A stretch of DNA of 5,955 nucleotides, from the NCBI GenBank assembly GCA_017308345.1, contig JAFKFE010000511.1:1-5955 (forward strand). Direction: 5' to 3'. Positions 1 through 5,955 of this stretch are shown piece by piece. This DNA is from Alphaproteobacteria bacterium. Its GTDB lineage: Bacteria; Pseudomonadota; Alphaproteobacteria; Rhizobiales; Rhizobiaceae. The first letter of the stretch is position 1; each line of letters opens with the position of its first letter. A program made the translations under genes and the position numbers. Below the pieces are notes generated by a model. It was given only the letters and a program-made list of their open reading frames with translations. It did not search any database and had not been told where the DNA came from.

Positions 1-91
1 GCTCATTGCAAAGGTTCGGGCACCGGTTCGATTTCGTCGGGCACAGGATAATCCGGTGACCATGGCCAGATTATTGGCAAATAGTATATCG

Positions 92-137
92 CCCAATGGT
101 ACAGGGCCCCAATGGCACAGGGCCCAATGGTACAGGG
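92..137. repeat. Three tandem 15-16 bp direct repeats
   Basis: The unit CCCAATGGTACAGGG occurs at 92-106 and again, identical, at 123-137. A middle copy at 107-122 reads CCCCAATGGCACAGGG, with one extra C and one T-to-C change. The copies are contiguous with a 15-16 bp period and form a GGGCCC at each junction. The array lies 112 bp upstream of the hydrolase start. It could be a tandem operator or slippage-derived repeats; the sequence alone does not decide. Confidence 0.85.
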
Positions 138-201
138 GCATTGTCATTGAAACGACAGGCCGATGTGCGCCGAAGCGGCCTCAGTCTTGCTCACCCGTCG
201 A

Positions 202-225
202 AATCGGCCGAAGGTGCGGCCGATT
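202..225. promoter_or_regulatory. Perfect 9-bp inverted repeat before nagK
   Basis: AATCGGCCG (202-210) and CGGCCGATT (217-225) are exact reverse complements separated by the 6-nt loop AAGGTG. The element ends 23 bp before the nagK start codon. It has no following T-run, so it is not an obvious intrinsic terminator. It could be a dimeric repressor operator or a stable hairpin in the 5' leader of the nagK-nagL mRNA. The inverted repeat is seen directly; its role is inferred. Confidence 0.6.
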
Positions 226-248
226 CATGCCAACCACAGAGACAGTCC

Positions 249-947
249 ATGCCAGAATTCGTCCTTCCGCCGCCGGCTATCGCCTCGGTCGCCGTTGCCG
301 GCTCGGCGGAACGGTTTGCCGTGCGCCGCATCTTCTGCGTCGGCCGCAATTACGCCGCGCATGCGCGCGAGCTCGGCAATGACGAGCGCGACCCGCCCTT
401 CTTCTTCACAAAGCCGGCGGATGCGGTTGTCGACAGCGGCGCCGAGATCCCCTACCCGCCTTTGACCTCGAACCTGCACCACGAGATCGAGCTGGTCGTG
501 GCGATCGGCAAGGCAGGCTTCCGCATTCCGCGCGCCGATGCGCTCGCCCATGTCTGGGGCTATGGCGTCGGCGTCGACCTGACGCGTCGCGACCTCCAGG
601 ATCAGGCGAAGAAGGCGGCGCGTCCCTGGGACTGGTCGAAGGCGTTCGACCAGTCCGCGCCTTGCGGACCGCTGGTTCCGGCCGCGAAATCGGGACATCC
701 GGAGAAAGGCCGCATCTGGCTTGCCGTCAACGACGACGTGAAACAGGATGGCGACCTTGCCGAACTGATCTGGCCGATCGCCGACATCGTCTCGATCTGC
801 AGCGAAGCGGTCGAGCTCCGGCCCGGCGATTTGATCTTCACCGGCACCCCGGCTGGCGTCGGCCCGGTTCAGGCGGGAGAAACAATCACCGGCGGCGTCG
901 ACGGCATCGGCACGATCGAAGTGACCATCGGCCAGCCGAGGCGATGA
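249..947 (+). CDS. nagK: Fumarylpyruvate hydrolase (FAH family)
   Basis: This 232-residue protein belongs to the fumarylacetoacetate hydrolase fold family. It most resembles NagK, the cytoplasmic enzyme that splits fumarylpyruvate into fumarate and pyruvate at the end of the gentisate pathway. Visible family marks are RIFCVGRNY (27-35), FFFTKPADAVV (51-61), the metal-binding HHEIE with Glu79 and Glu81, the third ligand Asp110 in GVGVD, Lys131 in SKAFDQSAP, and the C-terminal FTGTPAGVGP (197-206). The frame is open further upstream, but the ATG at 249 gives the usual family length and begins with the family-like MPEFVLPPPA. The upstream part is repeat DNA. The ribosome site is weak (AGAGACAG, 238-245). 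The stop overlaps the next gene's start, and that neighbour, a maleylpyruvate isomerase, favours fumarylpyruvate over fumarylacetoacetate or other acylpyruvates as substrate. Family is near certain; exact substrate is inferred. Confidence 0.88.
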   Translation: MPEFVLPPPAIASVAVAGSAERFAVRRIFCVGRNYAAHARELGNDERDPPFFFTKPADAVVDSGAEIPYPPLTSNLHHEIELVVAIGKAGFRIPRADALAHVWGYGVGVDLTRRDLQDQAKKAARPWDWSKAFDQSAPCGPLVPAAKSGHPEKGRIWLAVNDDVKQDGDLAELIWPIADIVSICSEAVELRPGDLIFTGTPAGVGPVQAGETITGGVDGIGTIEVTIGQPRR

Positions 948-1594
948 GCGAGCTCGTCCTCCACAACTACTACCGCTCCTCCACCTCCTTCAGGGTGCGG
1001 ATCGCGCTGGAGATGAAGGGGCTGGACTACACCTATGTGCCGCACCATCTGCGCCATGGCGAGCATCTCGAGCCCGCCTATCTCGCGATCAACCCGCAGG
1101 GGCTGGTGCCGGCGCTGGTGCTCGCTGATGGCAGGTTGCTGACCCAATCGCTGGCGATCATCGAATATCTCGACGAGATCCGGCCCGAGCCGCCGCTGCT
1201 GCCGGAGGATGCACTGGGCCGGGCGCGGGTCAGGATGCTGGCGCAGATGATCGCCTGCGACATCCACCCCGTGAACAATCTGCGCGTGCTGACGTCGTTG
1301 CGCACCTTGTTCGGCGCCGGCGACGAGGATGTCGTCAACTGGTTCCGGCACTGGGTGAACGAAGGTTTCCGGCCGCTTGAAAAGATTCTGGCCTCCTCGC
1401 CCGAGACCGGCGCGTTCTGCCATGGCGACACGCCGGGCCTGGCCGATATCTGCCTTGCCGCCCAGGTGACTAACAACGCCCGCTTCGGCGTCGACATGGC
1501 GCCCTATCCGGTGACTGCGCGCATCAACGCCGCTTGCATGGCGCTGCCGGCGTTCCAGAAGGCAGCGCCGCAGAACCAGATCGATGCCGAATAG
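944..1594 (+). CDS. nagL: Maleylpyruvate isomerase, zeta-class GST
   Basis: This 216-residue cytoplasmic zeta-class glutathione transferase is expected to use glutathione to isomerise maleylpyruvate to fumarylpyruvate, the substrate of the preceding gene. The N-terminal thioredoxin-like domain carries RSSTSFRVRIAL (11-22) and the glutathione-contacting QSLAIIEYLDE (68-78). The helical domain has CDIHPVNNLRVL (105-116), GDTPGLADICL (161-171) and the family tail ALPAFQKAAPQNQ (200-212). The SSCS motif of maleylacetoacetate isomerases is replaced by S-S-T-S. As I recall, bacterial NagL has a similar Gly-Thr-Ser and the same CDIHP-NN core, which points to maleylpyruvate. The ATG overlaps the nagK stop (ATGA, 944-947), so translation is probably coupled; GAGG at 938-941 is only 2 nt away. 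Maleylacetoacetate isomerase in tyrosine breakdown is the alternative. Confidence 0.87.
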   Translation: MSELVLHNYYRSSTSFRVRIALEMKGLDYTYVPHHLRHGEHLEPAYLAINPQGLVPALVLADGRLLTQSLAIIEYLDEIRPEPPLLPEDALGRARVRMLAQMIACDIHPVNNLRVLTSLRTLFGAGDEDVVNWFRHWVNEGFRPLEKILASSPETGAFCHGDTPGLADICLAAQVTNNARFGVDMAPYPVTARINAACMALPAFQKAAPQNQIDAE

Positions 1595-1717
1595 CCCGAC
1601 CTGACGGCCCGCCTTTGGCATTTTCGCCCGGGATGCTGGCGGCATTAGCCTGGCAGAATCGATTTCCGGTCAACCGGCGGTGGAATCGGCTATCGTCGCC
1701 TCAAAATACGCAATGTT

Positions 1718-1722
1718 GGGAG
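1718..1722 (+). promoter_or_regulatory. Ribosome binding site fixing the dehydrogenase start
   Basis: GGGAG lies 7 nt before the ATG at 1730 and supports that start over the in-frame TTG at 1724. The rest of the 1595-1729 gap holds a CCGG-TCAA-CCGG hairpin-like palindrome (1666-1677) with flanking GATT/AATC that could extend it, but no T-run. I see no clear terminator for nagL or -35/-10 pair for the dehydrogenase. Confidence 0.7.
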
Positions 1723-1729
1723 TTTGCCG

Positions 1730-2770
<1,041 letters not shown>

Positions 2771-2777
2771 TAAGCGG

Positions 2778-3641
2778 CTACCGCGCGAACTTCTTCGCCC
2801 CGAACACGCAGGCCACCACGCCCAGCGTGACGACCACCATCATCGGGCTGACCTTTTCGTGCAGCAGGCTTGCCGCCAGTGCCAGGCCGAAGAAGGGCTG
2901 CAGCAACTGCAACTGGCCTACGGCAGCGATGCCGCCTTGCGCGAGGCCGCGATACCAGAAGATGAAGCCGATCAGCATGCTGAACAGCGAGACGTAGCCG
3001 AGCCCGATCCACGCGCTTGAGCCGATGCCGGCGAAGGACGCCGGCAGCGTCAAGAGACTCAACGCCAGCATGACCGGCAGCGACAGCGCCAGCGCCCAGC
3101 AGATCACCTGCCAGCCGCCGAGCTTGCGCGATAGCGCCGCACCCTCCGCGTAGCCCAGCCCGCAGACGATGATGGCGCCCAGCATCAGGCTGTCGCCGAC
3201 TGGCGATGCGGAGACACCTTGCGACAGGGCGAAGCCCGCGACCAAAGCGCTGCCCAGGCATGAGAACAGCCAGAAGGCCGGACGCGGACGGTCACCACCG
3301 CGCAGCACGCCGAAGATCGCGGTCGCCAGCGGCAGCAGGCCGACAAAGATAATGGAATGCGCCGAGGTGACATGCCTCAGCGCCAGCGCCGTCAGCAAGG
3401 GGAAGCCCACCACGACCCCCAGCGCAACGACGACGAGCGAAACCAGATCCTTTTGCTCCGGACGCTTCTCGCGGAACAACAGCAGCATCGCGATCCCGAG
3501 CAGGCCGGCGATGGCCGCCCTGGCCAAAGTCAGGAAGGCCGGGTCGAAATCCATCACCGCCACCCGCGTCGCCGGCAGCGACCCGCTGAAGATCAGCACA
3601 CCGATGAAGCCGCTGAGCCAACCGTCGAAACTCTTGTCCAT
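2778..3641 (-). CDS. EamA/DMT family transporter
   Basis: This 287-residue, very hydrophobic protein has two tandem EamA repeats (about residues 9-137 and 149-281) and about ten predicted membrane helices. The first repeat includes the LPATRVAV region after helix 1. The second ends with the typical LQPFFGLALAASLLHEKV stretch (Glu262 near the last helix), and the tail is basic (GAKKFAR). Such inner-membrane drug/metabolite transporters usually export amino acids or other small metabolites; the substrate is unknown. I place the start at the second of two adjacent ATGs (3641; the other is 3644) because GGAG then sits 6 nt away. A longer open frame reaches 3776 but runs into the divergent regulator gene and encodes no transporter-like sequence. 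The gene is divergent from a MocR regulator, an arrangement often seen for EamA exporters, so control by that regulator is likely. Confidence 0.92.
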   Translation of the reverse strand: MDKSFDGWLSGFIGVLIFSGSLPATRVAVMDFDPAFLTLARAAIAGLLGIAMLLLFREKRPEQKDLVSLVVVALGVVVGFPLLTALALRHVTSAHSIIFVGLLPLATAIFGVLRGGDRPRPAFWLFSCLGSALVAGFALSQGVSASPVGDSLMLGAIIVCGLGYAEGAALSRKLGGWQVICWALALSLPVMLALSLLTLPASFAGIGSSAWIGLGYVSLFSMLIGFIFWYRGLAQGGIAAVGQLQLLQPFFGLALAASLLHEKVSPMMVVVTLGVVACVFGAKKFAR

Positions 3642-3647
3642 CATCTG

Positions 3648-3651
3648 CTCC
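3648..3651 (-). promoter_or_regulatory. Ribosome binding site of the EamA transporter
   Basis: On the minus strand GGAG precedes two consecutive ATG codons by 3 nt (ATG at 3644) and 6 nt (ATG at 3641). The 6-nt spacing favours the second ATG and excludes the much longer upstream reading frame. Confidence 0.65.
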
Positions 3652-3701
3652 GTTTGCTTTTCCGTACCGGGCAGGTCATGGCGTCGCCAGAGACAATAGG
3701 G

Positions 3702-3721
3702 TACAATTTGGCAAAACTGTA
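3702..3721. promoter_or_regulatory. Imperfect palindrome between exporter and MocR genes
   Basis: TACAATTTGG (3702-3711) and CAAAACTGTA (3712-3721) pair at 8 of 10 positions. An extra ACAATA (3693-3698) precedes ACAATT (3703-3708) with exactly 10 bp spacing, one helical turn. The element is A+T-rich in a GC-rich context and lies in the only space (3642-3742) available for both divergent promoters. On the minus strand TTACAG (3717-3722) with a TATTGT-like hexamer 18 bp further is a possible exporter promoter through the same site. MocR regulators commonly bind in such gaps, so this is the best operator candidate. Confidence 0.4.
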
Positions 3722-3730
3722 ATGGTCTTC

Positions 3731-3736
3731 GGGGAA
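3731..3736 (+). promoter_or_regulatory. Ribosome binding site choosing the MocR start
   Basis: GGGGAA is 6 nt before the ATG at 3743. The in-frame ATG at 3722 lies upstream of it and has no purine-rich site, so the shorter protein beginning MDEPGPAASG is preferred. Confidence 0.65.
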
Positions 3737-3742
3737 GTACAG

Positions 3743-5071
3743 ATGGACGAACCGGGCCCGGCTGCCAGCGGCGCAACCCTCGTCGAAACCGTTATGGCGG
3801 CAATCCGCCAGCGGATTGCCGCGCGCACGCTGATGCCCGGGTCCCGCCTGCCGTCGATACGGGCCATGGCCAAATCCATGCAGGTTTCGAAATCGACCGT
3901 GGTCGAAGCCTATGAGCGCCTTGCCGCGGAAGGTGCCATCCGCTCGCGGCCGGGGTCTGGCTTCTTCGCCGCCGGCCAGCTTGCGCCCTTGTCGCTGGCG
4001 CAGATCGGCCCTCGGCTCGACCGCGCTGTCGACCCGCTCTGGATCTCGCGACAGTCGCTCGAAGCCGGCGAGGAGATGCTGAAGCCCGGCTGCGGCTGGC
4101 TGCCCGCGTCCTGGATGCCGCAGGCCGCCTTGCGCCGGGCGCTGCGCGCCGCGGCCCGCGCGGACGATGGGGCGCTTGCCGACTACGGCACGCCGCTCGG
4201 CCTGCCGCCGCTGCGCCAGTTGCTGGCGCGGCGCATGGCCGAGCATGGCGTCGAAACCTCGCCCGACCAGATCATGCTGACCGACTGCGGCACCCAGGCG
4301 ATCGACCTTCTGTGCCGCTTCCTGCTCGAGCCCGGCGATGCGGTGCTGGTCGATGACCCCTGCTATTTCAACTTTCACGCGCTGCTGCGCGCCCATCAGG
4401 CCAAGGTGGTCGGCGTACCCTATACGCCTTCCGGGCCGGACATCGAGCTGTTCGCCCAGGCGCTCGCCGAGCACCGGCCGCGCCTCTACATCACCAATTC
4501 CGGTATCCACAATCCGACCGGCGCGATCCTATCGCCGGTCACCGCGCATCGGCTGCTGAAGCTCGCCGACCAGGCCGAGCTCACCATCATCGAGGACGAT
4601 ATCTTCGCCGATTTCGAGCACAGTCCTGCCCCAAGGCTCGCTGCCTTCGACGGTCTGCAGCGCGACTGGATGGAGGGCCTCACCGATCTCAAGATCGCCA
4701 CGACCTTCGGCGGCACCCGGCTATCATCCGAACTGGTGCTGGGCTTGTTGAAGGACGGCAGCTACCGCAAGCATGTCGAGCAGTTGCGCGCCCGCCTGTC
4801 GCGCGCCATGGCCGAGACCGCTGGCCGGCTGAAAATGATGGGCATCGTGCCCTGGATCGACCAGCCTGCCGGCATGTTCCTGTGGTGCCGCCTGCCCGAC
4901 GGCATCGACGCGGCGAAAGTCGCGCGCCATGCGCTCTCGGACGATGTCGTGCTGGCGCCCGGCAATGCCTTCAGCCTCTCGCACACCGCCGGCCGCTTCA
5001 TGCGCTTCAACGTCGCGCAATGCGCGGACGAGCGGATTCTCAGGGCGCTGGAAAAAGCGATGGAGAAGTGA
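3743..5071 (+). CDS. MocR-type regulator lacking the PLP-lysine segment
   Basis: This 442-residue protein joins a GntR winged helix-turn-helix (about 12-75, with PGSRLPSIRAMA and SKSTVVEAYERL) to a fold-type I aminotransferase domain (about 100-440), as in YdcR-like MocR regulators. Visible marks are DYGTPLGLPPLRQLLA (147-162), DDPCYFNF (204-211), HNPTG (256-260, Asn257), EDDIFADFE (284-292) and RFNVAQ (421-426, Arg421). The S-x-S-K motif with the lysine that binds PLP should follow LAAFDGL. Instead the chain passes from DGLQ (303-306) straight to RDWMEGLTDLKIATTF, which in relatives follows the motif by about two dozen residues. The length, shorter than the usual 460-470, agrees with an in-frame loss near 4658-4663. 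Without that lysine PLP cannot bind in the normal internal aldimine. The protein may still bind DNA and probably regulates the divergent exporter. The deletion is inferred from remembered family patterns, not an alignment. Confidence 0.85.
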   Translation: MDEPGPAASGATLVETVMAAIRQRIAARTLMPGSRLPSIRAMAKSMQVSKSTVVEAYERLAAEGAIRSRPGSGFFAAGQLAPLSLAQIGPRLDRAVDPLWISRQSLEAGEEMLKPGCGWLPASWMPQAALRRALRAAARADDGALADYGTPLGLPPLRQLLARRMAEHGVETSPDQIMLTDCGTQAIDLLCRFLLEPGDAVLVDDPCYFNFHALLRAHQAKVVGVPYTPSGPDIELFAQALAEHRPRLYITNSGIHNPTGAILSPVTAHRLLKLADQAELTIIEDDIFADFEHSPAPRLAAFDGLQRDWMEGLTDLKIATTFGGTRLSSELVLGLLKDGSYRKHVEQLRARLSRAMAETAGRLKMMGIVPWIDQPAGMFLWCRLPDGIDAAKVARHALSDDVVLAPGNAFSLSHTAGRFMRFNVAQCADERILRALEKAMEK

Positions 5072-5089
5072 GGGAATGCGGCTTGCCGA

Positions 5090-5587
5090 TCAGGTTGCTG
5101 CCCGTTTGCGGCGCTCGTACAGCATCACCAGCGTCTCGGCCGTCAGCGCCGGCTTCTGCTCGCCTTCGATCTCGACGGTGTTCGCCGCCTTCATCAGATA
5201 CTGCCCCGGGCCGAGATCCTCCATGGAAAGCAGCGTGGTGCGCAGCCTGATGCGCGCGCCGGCCTTTACCGGCGCCAGGAAGCGCACCTTGTCGAAGCCG
5301 TAGTTGAAGGCGGCCTGGGTGTTTTCCGGCACGATGCCCATCTCCAGCGCCAGCGCGCCGATGATCGACAAGGTCAGATAGCCATGCGCGATCGTGGTCC
5401 GGAACGGGCTCTGCCGTTTTGCCCGCTCGGGATCGACATGGATCCACTGATGGTCGCCCGTGCACTCGGCGAACTGGTCGATGCGCCGCTGGTCGACCGT
5501 CGTCCAATCGGACACGCCGAGTTCCTGCCCGAACATCGTGCGCAACTGTTCGAAGGTCGGCGGCGTTCTCCGCCGTGTTTCCGTCAT
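5090..5587 (-). CDS. MaoC-fold (R)-enoyl-CoA hydratase, NodN/Rv0130-like
   Basis: This 165-residue protein has a single hot-dog fold MaoC domain. The hydratase signature is complete: ECTGDHQWIHVDPERA (41-56) with the catalytic pair Asp45 and His50, then SPFRTTIAHGYLTLSII (60-76). FNYGFDKVRFLAPVKAG (94-110) is typical of NodN and mycobacterial Rv0130 (HtdZ), single-domain (R)-specific 2-enoyl-CoA hydratases. It should add water to a trans-2-enoyl-CoA to give (R)-3-hydroxyacyl-CoA in the cytoplasm. The start at 5587 is backed by GGGAA (5595-5599) 7 nt upstream, and length matches the family. The gene is convergent with the MocR gene, 18 bp end to end, and follows a phasin gene on the same strand after 179 bp. 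That neighbour suggests, without proving, a link to polyhydroxyalkanoate metabolism. The acyl chain length cannot be predicted. Confidence 0.92.
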   Translation of the reverse strand: MTETRRRTPPTFEQLRTMFGQELGVSDWTTVDQRRIDQFAECTGDHQWIHVDPERAKRQSPFRTTIAHGYLTLSIIGALALEMGIVPENTQAAFNYGFDKVRFLAPVKAGARIRLRTTLLSMEDLGPGQYLMKAANTVEIEGEQKPALTAETLVMLYERRKRAAT

Positions 5588-5625
5588 TCCGGCTTTCCCA
5601 TCACTCTTGCCTGTCTCCCGACCAT

Positions 5626-5656
5626 GAAGCGGCGGCCTCTGTCAATTCGCCGCTTC
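5626..5656. promoter_or_regulatory. Perfect 9-bp inverted repeat upstream of the MaoC gene
   Basis: GAAGCGGCG (5626-5634) and CGCCGCTTC (5648-5656) are exact reverse complements with a 13-nt spacer. The spacer holds TTGACA on the minus strand (5640-5645), a perfect -35 hexamer pointing at the MaoC gene, whose start is 39 bp beyond the repeat; no good -10 follows. On the plus strand the repeat is followed by GTTATTTT, which resembles a terminator tail, but no plus-strand gene ends nearby. An operator around a promoter is the preferred reading; a leader hairpin or a weak terminator against antisense transcription is possible. Confidence 0.45.
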
Positions 5657-5766
5657 GTTATTTTCGCCGGTAGAGTTGATGCTTTTACGGCAGGCCAGAA
5701 CGCGCCCGCGCCTTGGCCGGTTGCATCGCATGTCAGTCGAAGATGGATCCGAAATCGCCGAACGAC

Positions 5767-5955
5767 CTATTTCTTTTCGTAACCGGCGCGGATCTCCGCC
5801 ATCGCGTCCTTGATCCGGTCGCGCAGGATTTCAACGGATTCAGTGCTGGATTTCCGCACGAGGTCAGCCACTTCGCTGGCATTCTTCAGCGTCGTCTCGA
5901 ACGACTTGCGGGCAAATTCGGCCTGCTTGGTCATCAAATCCTGCGGATTGCCGGG
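5767..5955 (-). CDS. Phasin family protein, C-terminal part (cut by window edge)
   Basis: Sixty-two residues and the TAG stop (5767-5769) are visible; the start lies beyond the right edge. The fragment begins PGNPQDLMTKQAEFARKS and ends MAEIRAGYEKK. It is amphipathic, highly charged, free of cysteine and proline-poor after the first residues, as in the helical phasin_2-type proteins that coat polyhydroxyalkanoate granules and limit their size. Codon use matches neighbouring genes and the frame runs open to the edge, so there is no sign of decay. It lies 179 bp upstream of the MaoC hydratase on the same strand. The gap holds an imperfect hairpin (GGCCA 5693-5697 with TGGCC 5714-5718) that might end phasin transcription, though it lacks a U-run. 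Another coiled helical protein is possible since most of the gene is missing. Confidence 0.75.
   Translation of the reverse strand, partial: PGNPQDLMTKQAEFARKSFETTLKNASEVADLVRKSSTESVEILRDRIKDAMAEIRAGYEKK

Larger units (their letters stand above)
1..248. other. Gene-free leader upstream of the gentisate-type operon
   Basis: No convincing gene is visible here. The stretch contains an A+T-rich patch at about 71-90, unusual in this GC-rich window, then a three-copy direct repeat (92-137), a 6-bp inverted repeat (AGGCCG 157-162 with CGGCCT 176-181) and a perfect 9-bp inverted repeat (202-225). This concentration of short repeats directly before the first gene suggests a control region. On the minus strand the A+T patch reads TATACT (83-88), a good -10 match, with TTGGGG (107-112) 18 bp upstream. 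This could be a leftward promoter for a divergent gene beyond the left edge. No equally good rightward promoter is apparent by eye. Confidence 0.5.

Noticed and set aside
3..143. Minus-strand open frame ending PDYPVPDEIEPVPEPLQ at a TGA near position 3
   Set aside because: The tail looks protein-like, but the frame covers the repeat array, has no ATG or ribosome site and is only 46 codons long. At most it is a remnant; too little to call.
96..248. Upstream extension of the hydrolase frame to an ATG at 96
   Set aside because: It translates the direct repeats and inverted repeat into low-complexity sequence unlike the family; the ATG at 249 gives normal length and a family-like N-terminus.
225..698. 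Long minus-strand open frames antisense to the hydrolase, isomerase, dehydrogenase and regulator genes
   Set aside because: Arginine-rich translations typical of shadow frames in GC-rich DNA, with no domains, against strongly recognised genes on the other strand.
1621..1657. Intrinsic terminator after nagL
   Set aside because: Only interrupted GC-rich pairings (TGC-GGC with GCC-GCA) and no T-run are present.
3642..3776. Upstream extension of the EamA transporter frame to an ATG at 3776
   Set aside because: It would overlap the MocR start and read through the shared promoter gap; the added residues are not membrane-like and GGAG at 3648-3651 supports the start at 3641.
4703..4720. TFGGTR read as the PLP motif with lysine replaced by glycine
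   Set aside because: At first it resembles T-F-S-K-T, but the surrounding DLKIATTF and SSELVLGLLKDGSYRKH block matches the region after the lysine motif in relatives, so deletion explains it better than substitution.
5693..5718. GGCCA/TGGCC hairpin as the phasin terminator
   Set aside because: The stem is interrupted and not followed by a U-run on the minus strand; kept only as a remark in the phasin entry.

Overview
The window is GC-rich DNA with the codon use and gene families of an alphaproteobacterium of the Hyphomicrobiales, most likely a Mesorhizobium-like rhizobium. This placement rests on recognised families (NagK/NagL pair, MocR regulator beside an EamA transporter, phasin, NodN/Rv0130-like MaoC hydratase), not on a marker gene. 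No RNA gene, CRISPR array, insertion sequence or phage gene is visible. Most of it is ordinary chromosomal metabolism, and I see no convincing undescribed multi-gene system.

Layout: positions 1-248 are a gene-free leader holding a three-copy 15-16 bp direct repeat and a perfect 9-bp inverted repeat. Next come two translationally overlapping + strand genes, a fumarylpyruvate hydrolase (249-947) and a zeta-GST-type maleylpyruvate isomerase (944-1594). Together they form the lower half of the gentisate ring-cleavage pathway; the gentisate 1,2-dioxygenase that should feed them is not in the window. After a 135-bp gap there is a medium-chain zinc alcohol dehydrogenase (1730-2770). It is convergent, with a 7-bp gap, with an EamA/DMT family exporter on the minus strand (2778-3641).

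The exporter is divergent from a MocR-type regulator (3743-5071). The 101-bp space between them carries an imperfect 20-bp palindrome. This pairing suggests the regulator controls the exporter. The regulator is the most unusual gene here: the segment that should hold the PLP-binding lysine appears to be missing by an in-frame deletion of roughly two dozen residues, while the DNA-binding domain and the rest of the aminotransferase fold are intact.

The right end has two minus-strand genes tied to hydroxyacyl-CoA or polyhydroxyalkanoate metabolism: a MaoC-fold (R)-enoyl-CoA hydratase (5090-5587) and, upstream of it, the C-terminal end of a phasin (5767 to the window edge). The 179-bp gap between them holds a perfect 9-bp inverted repeat around a TTGACA hexamer.
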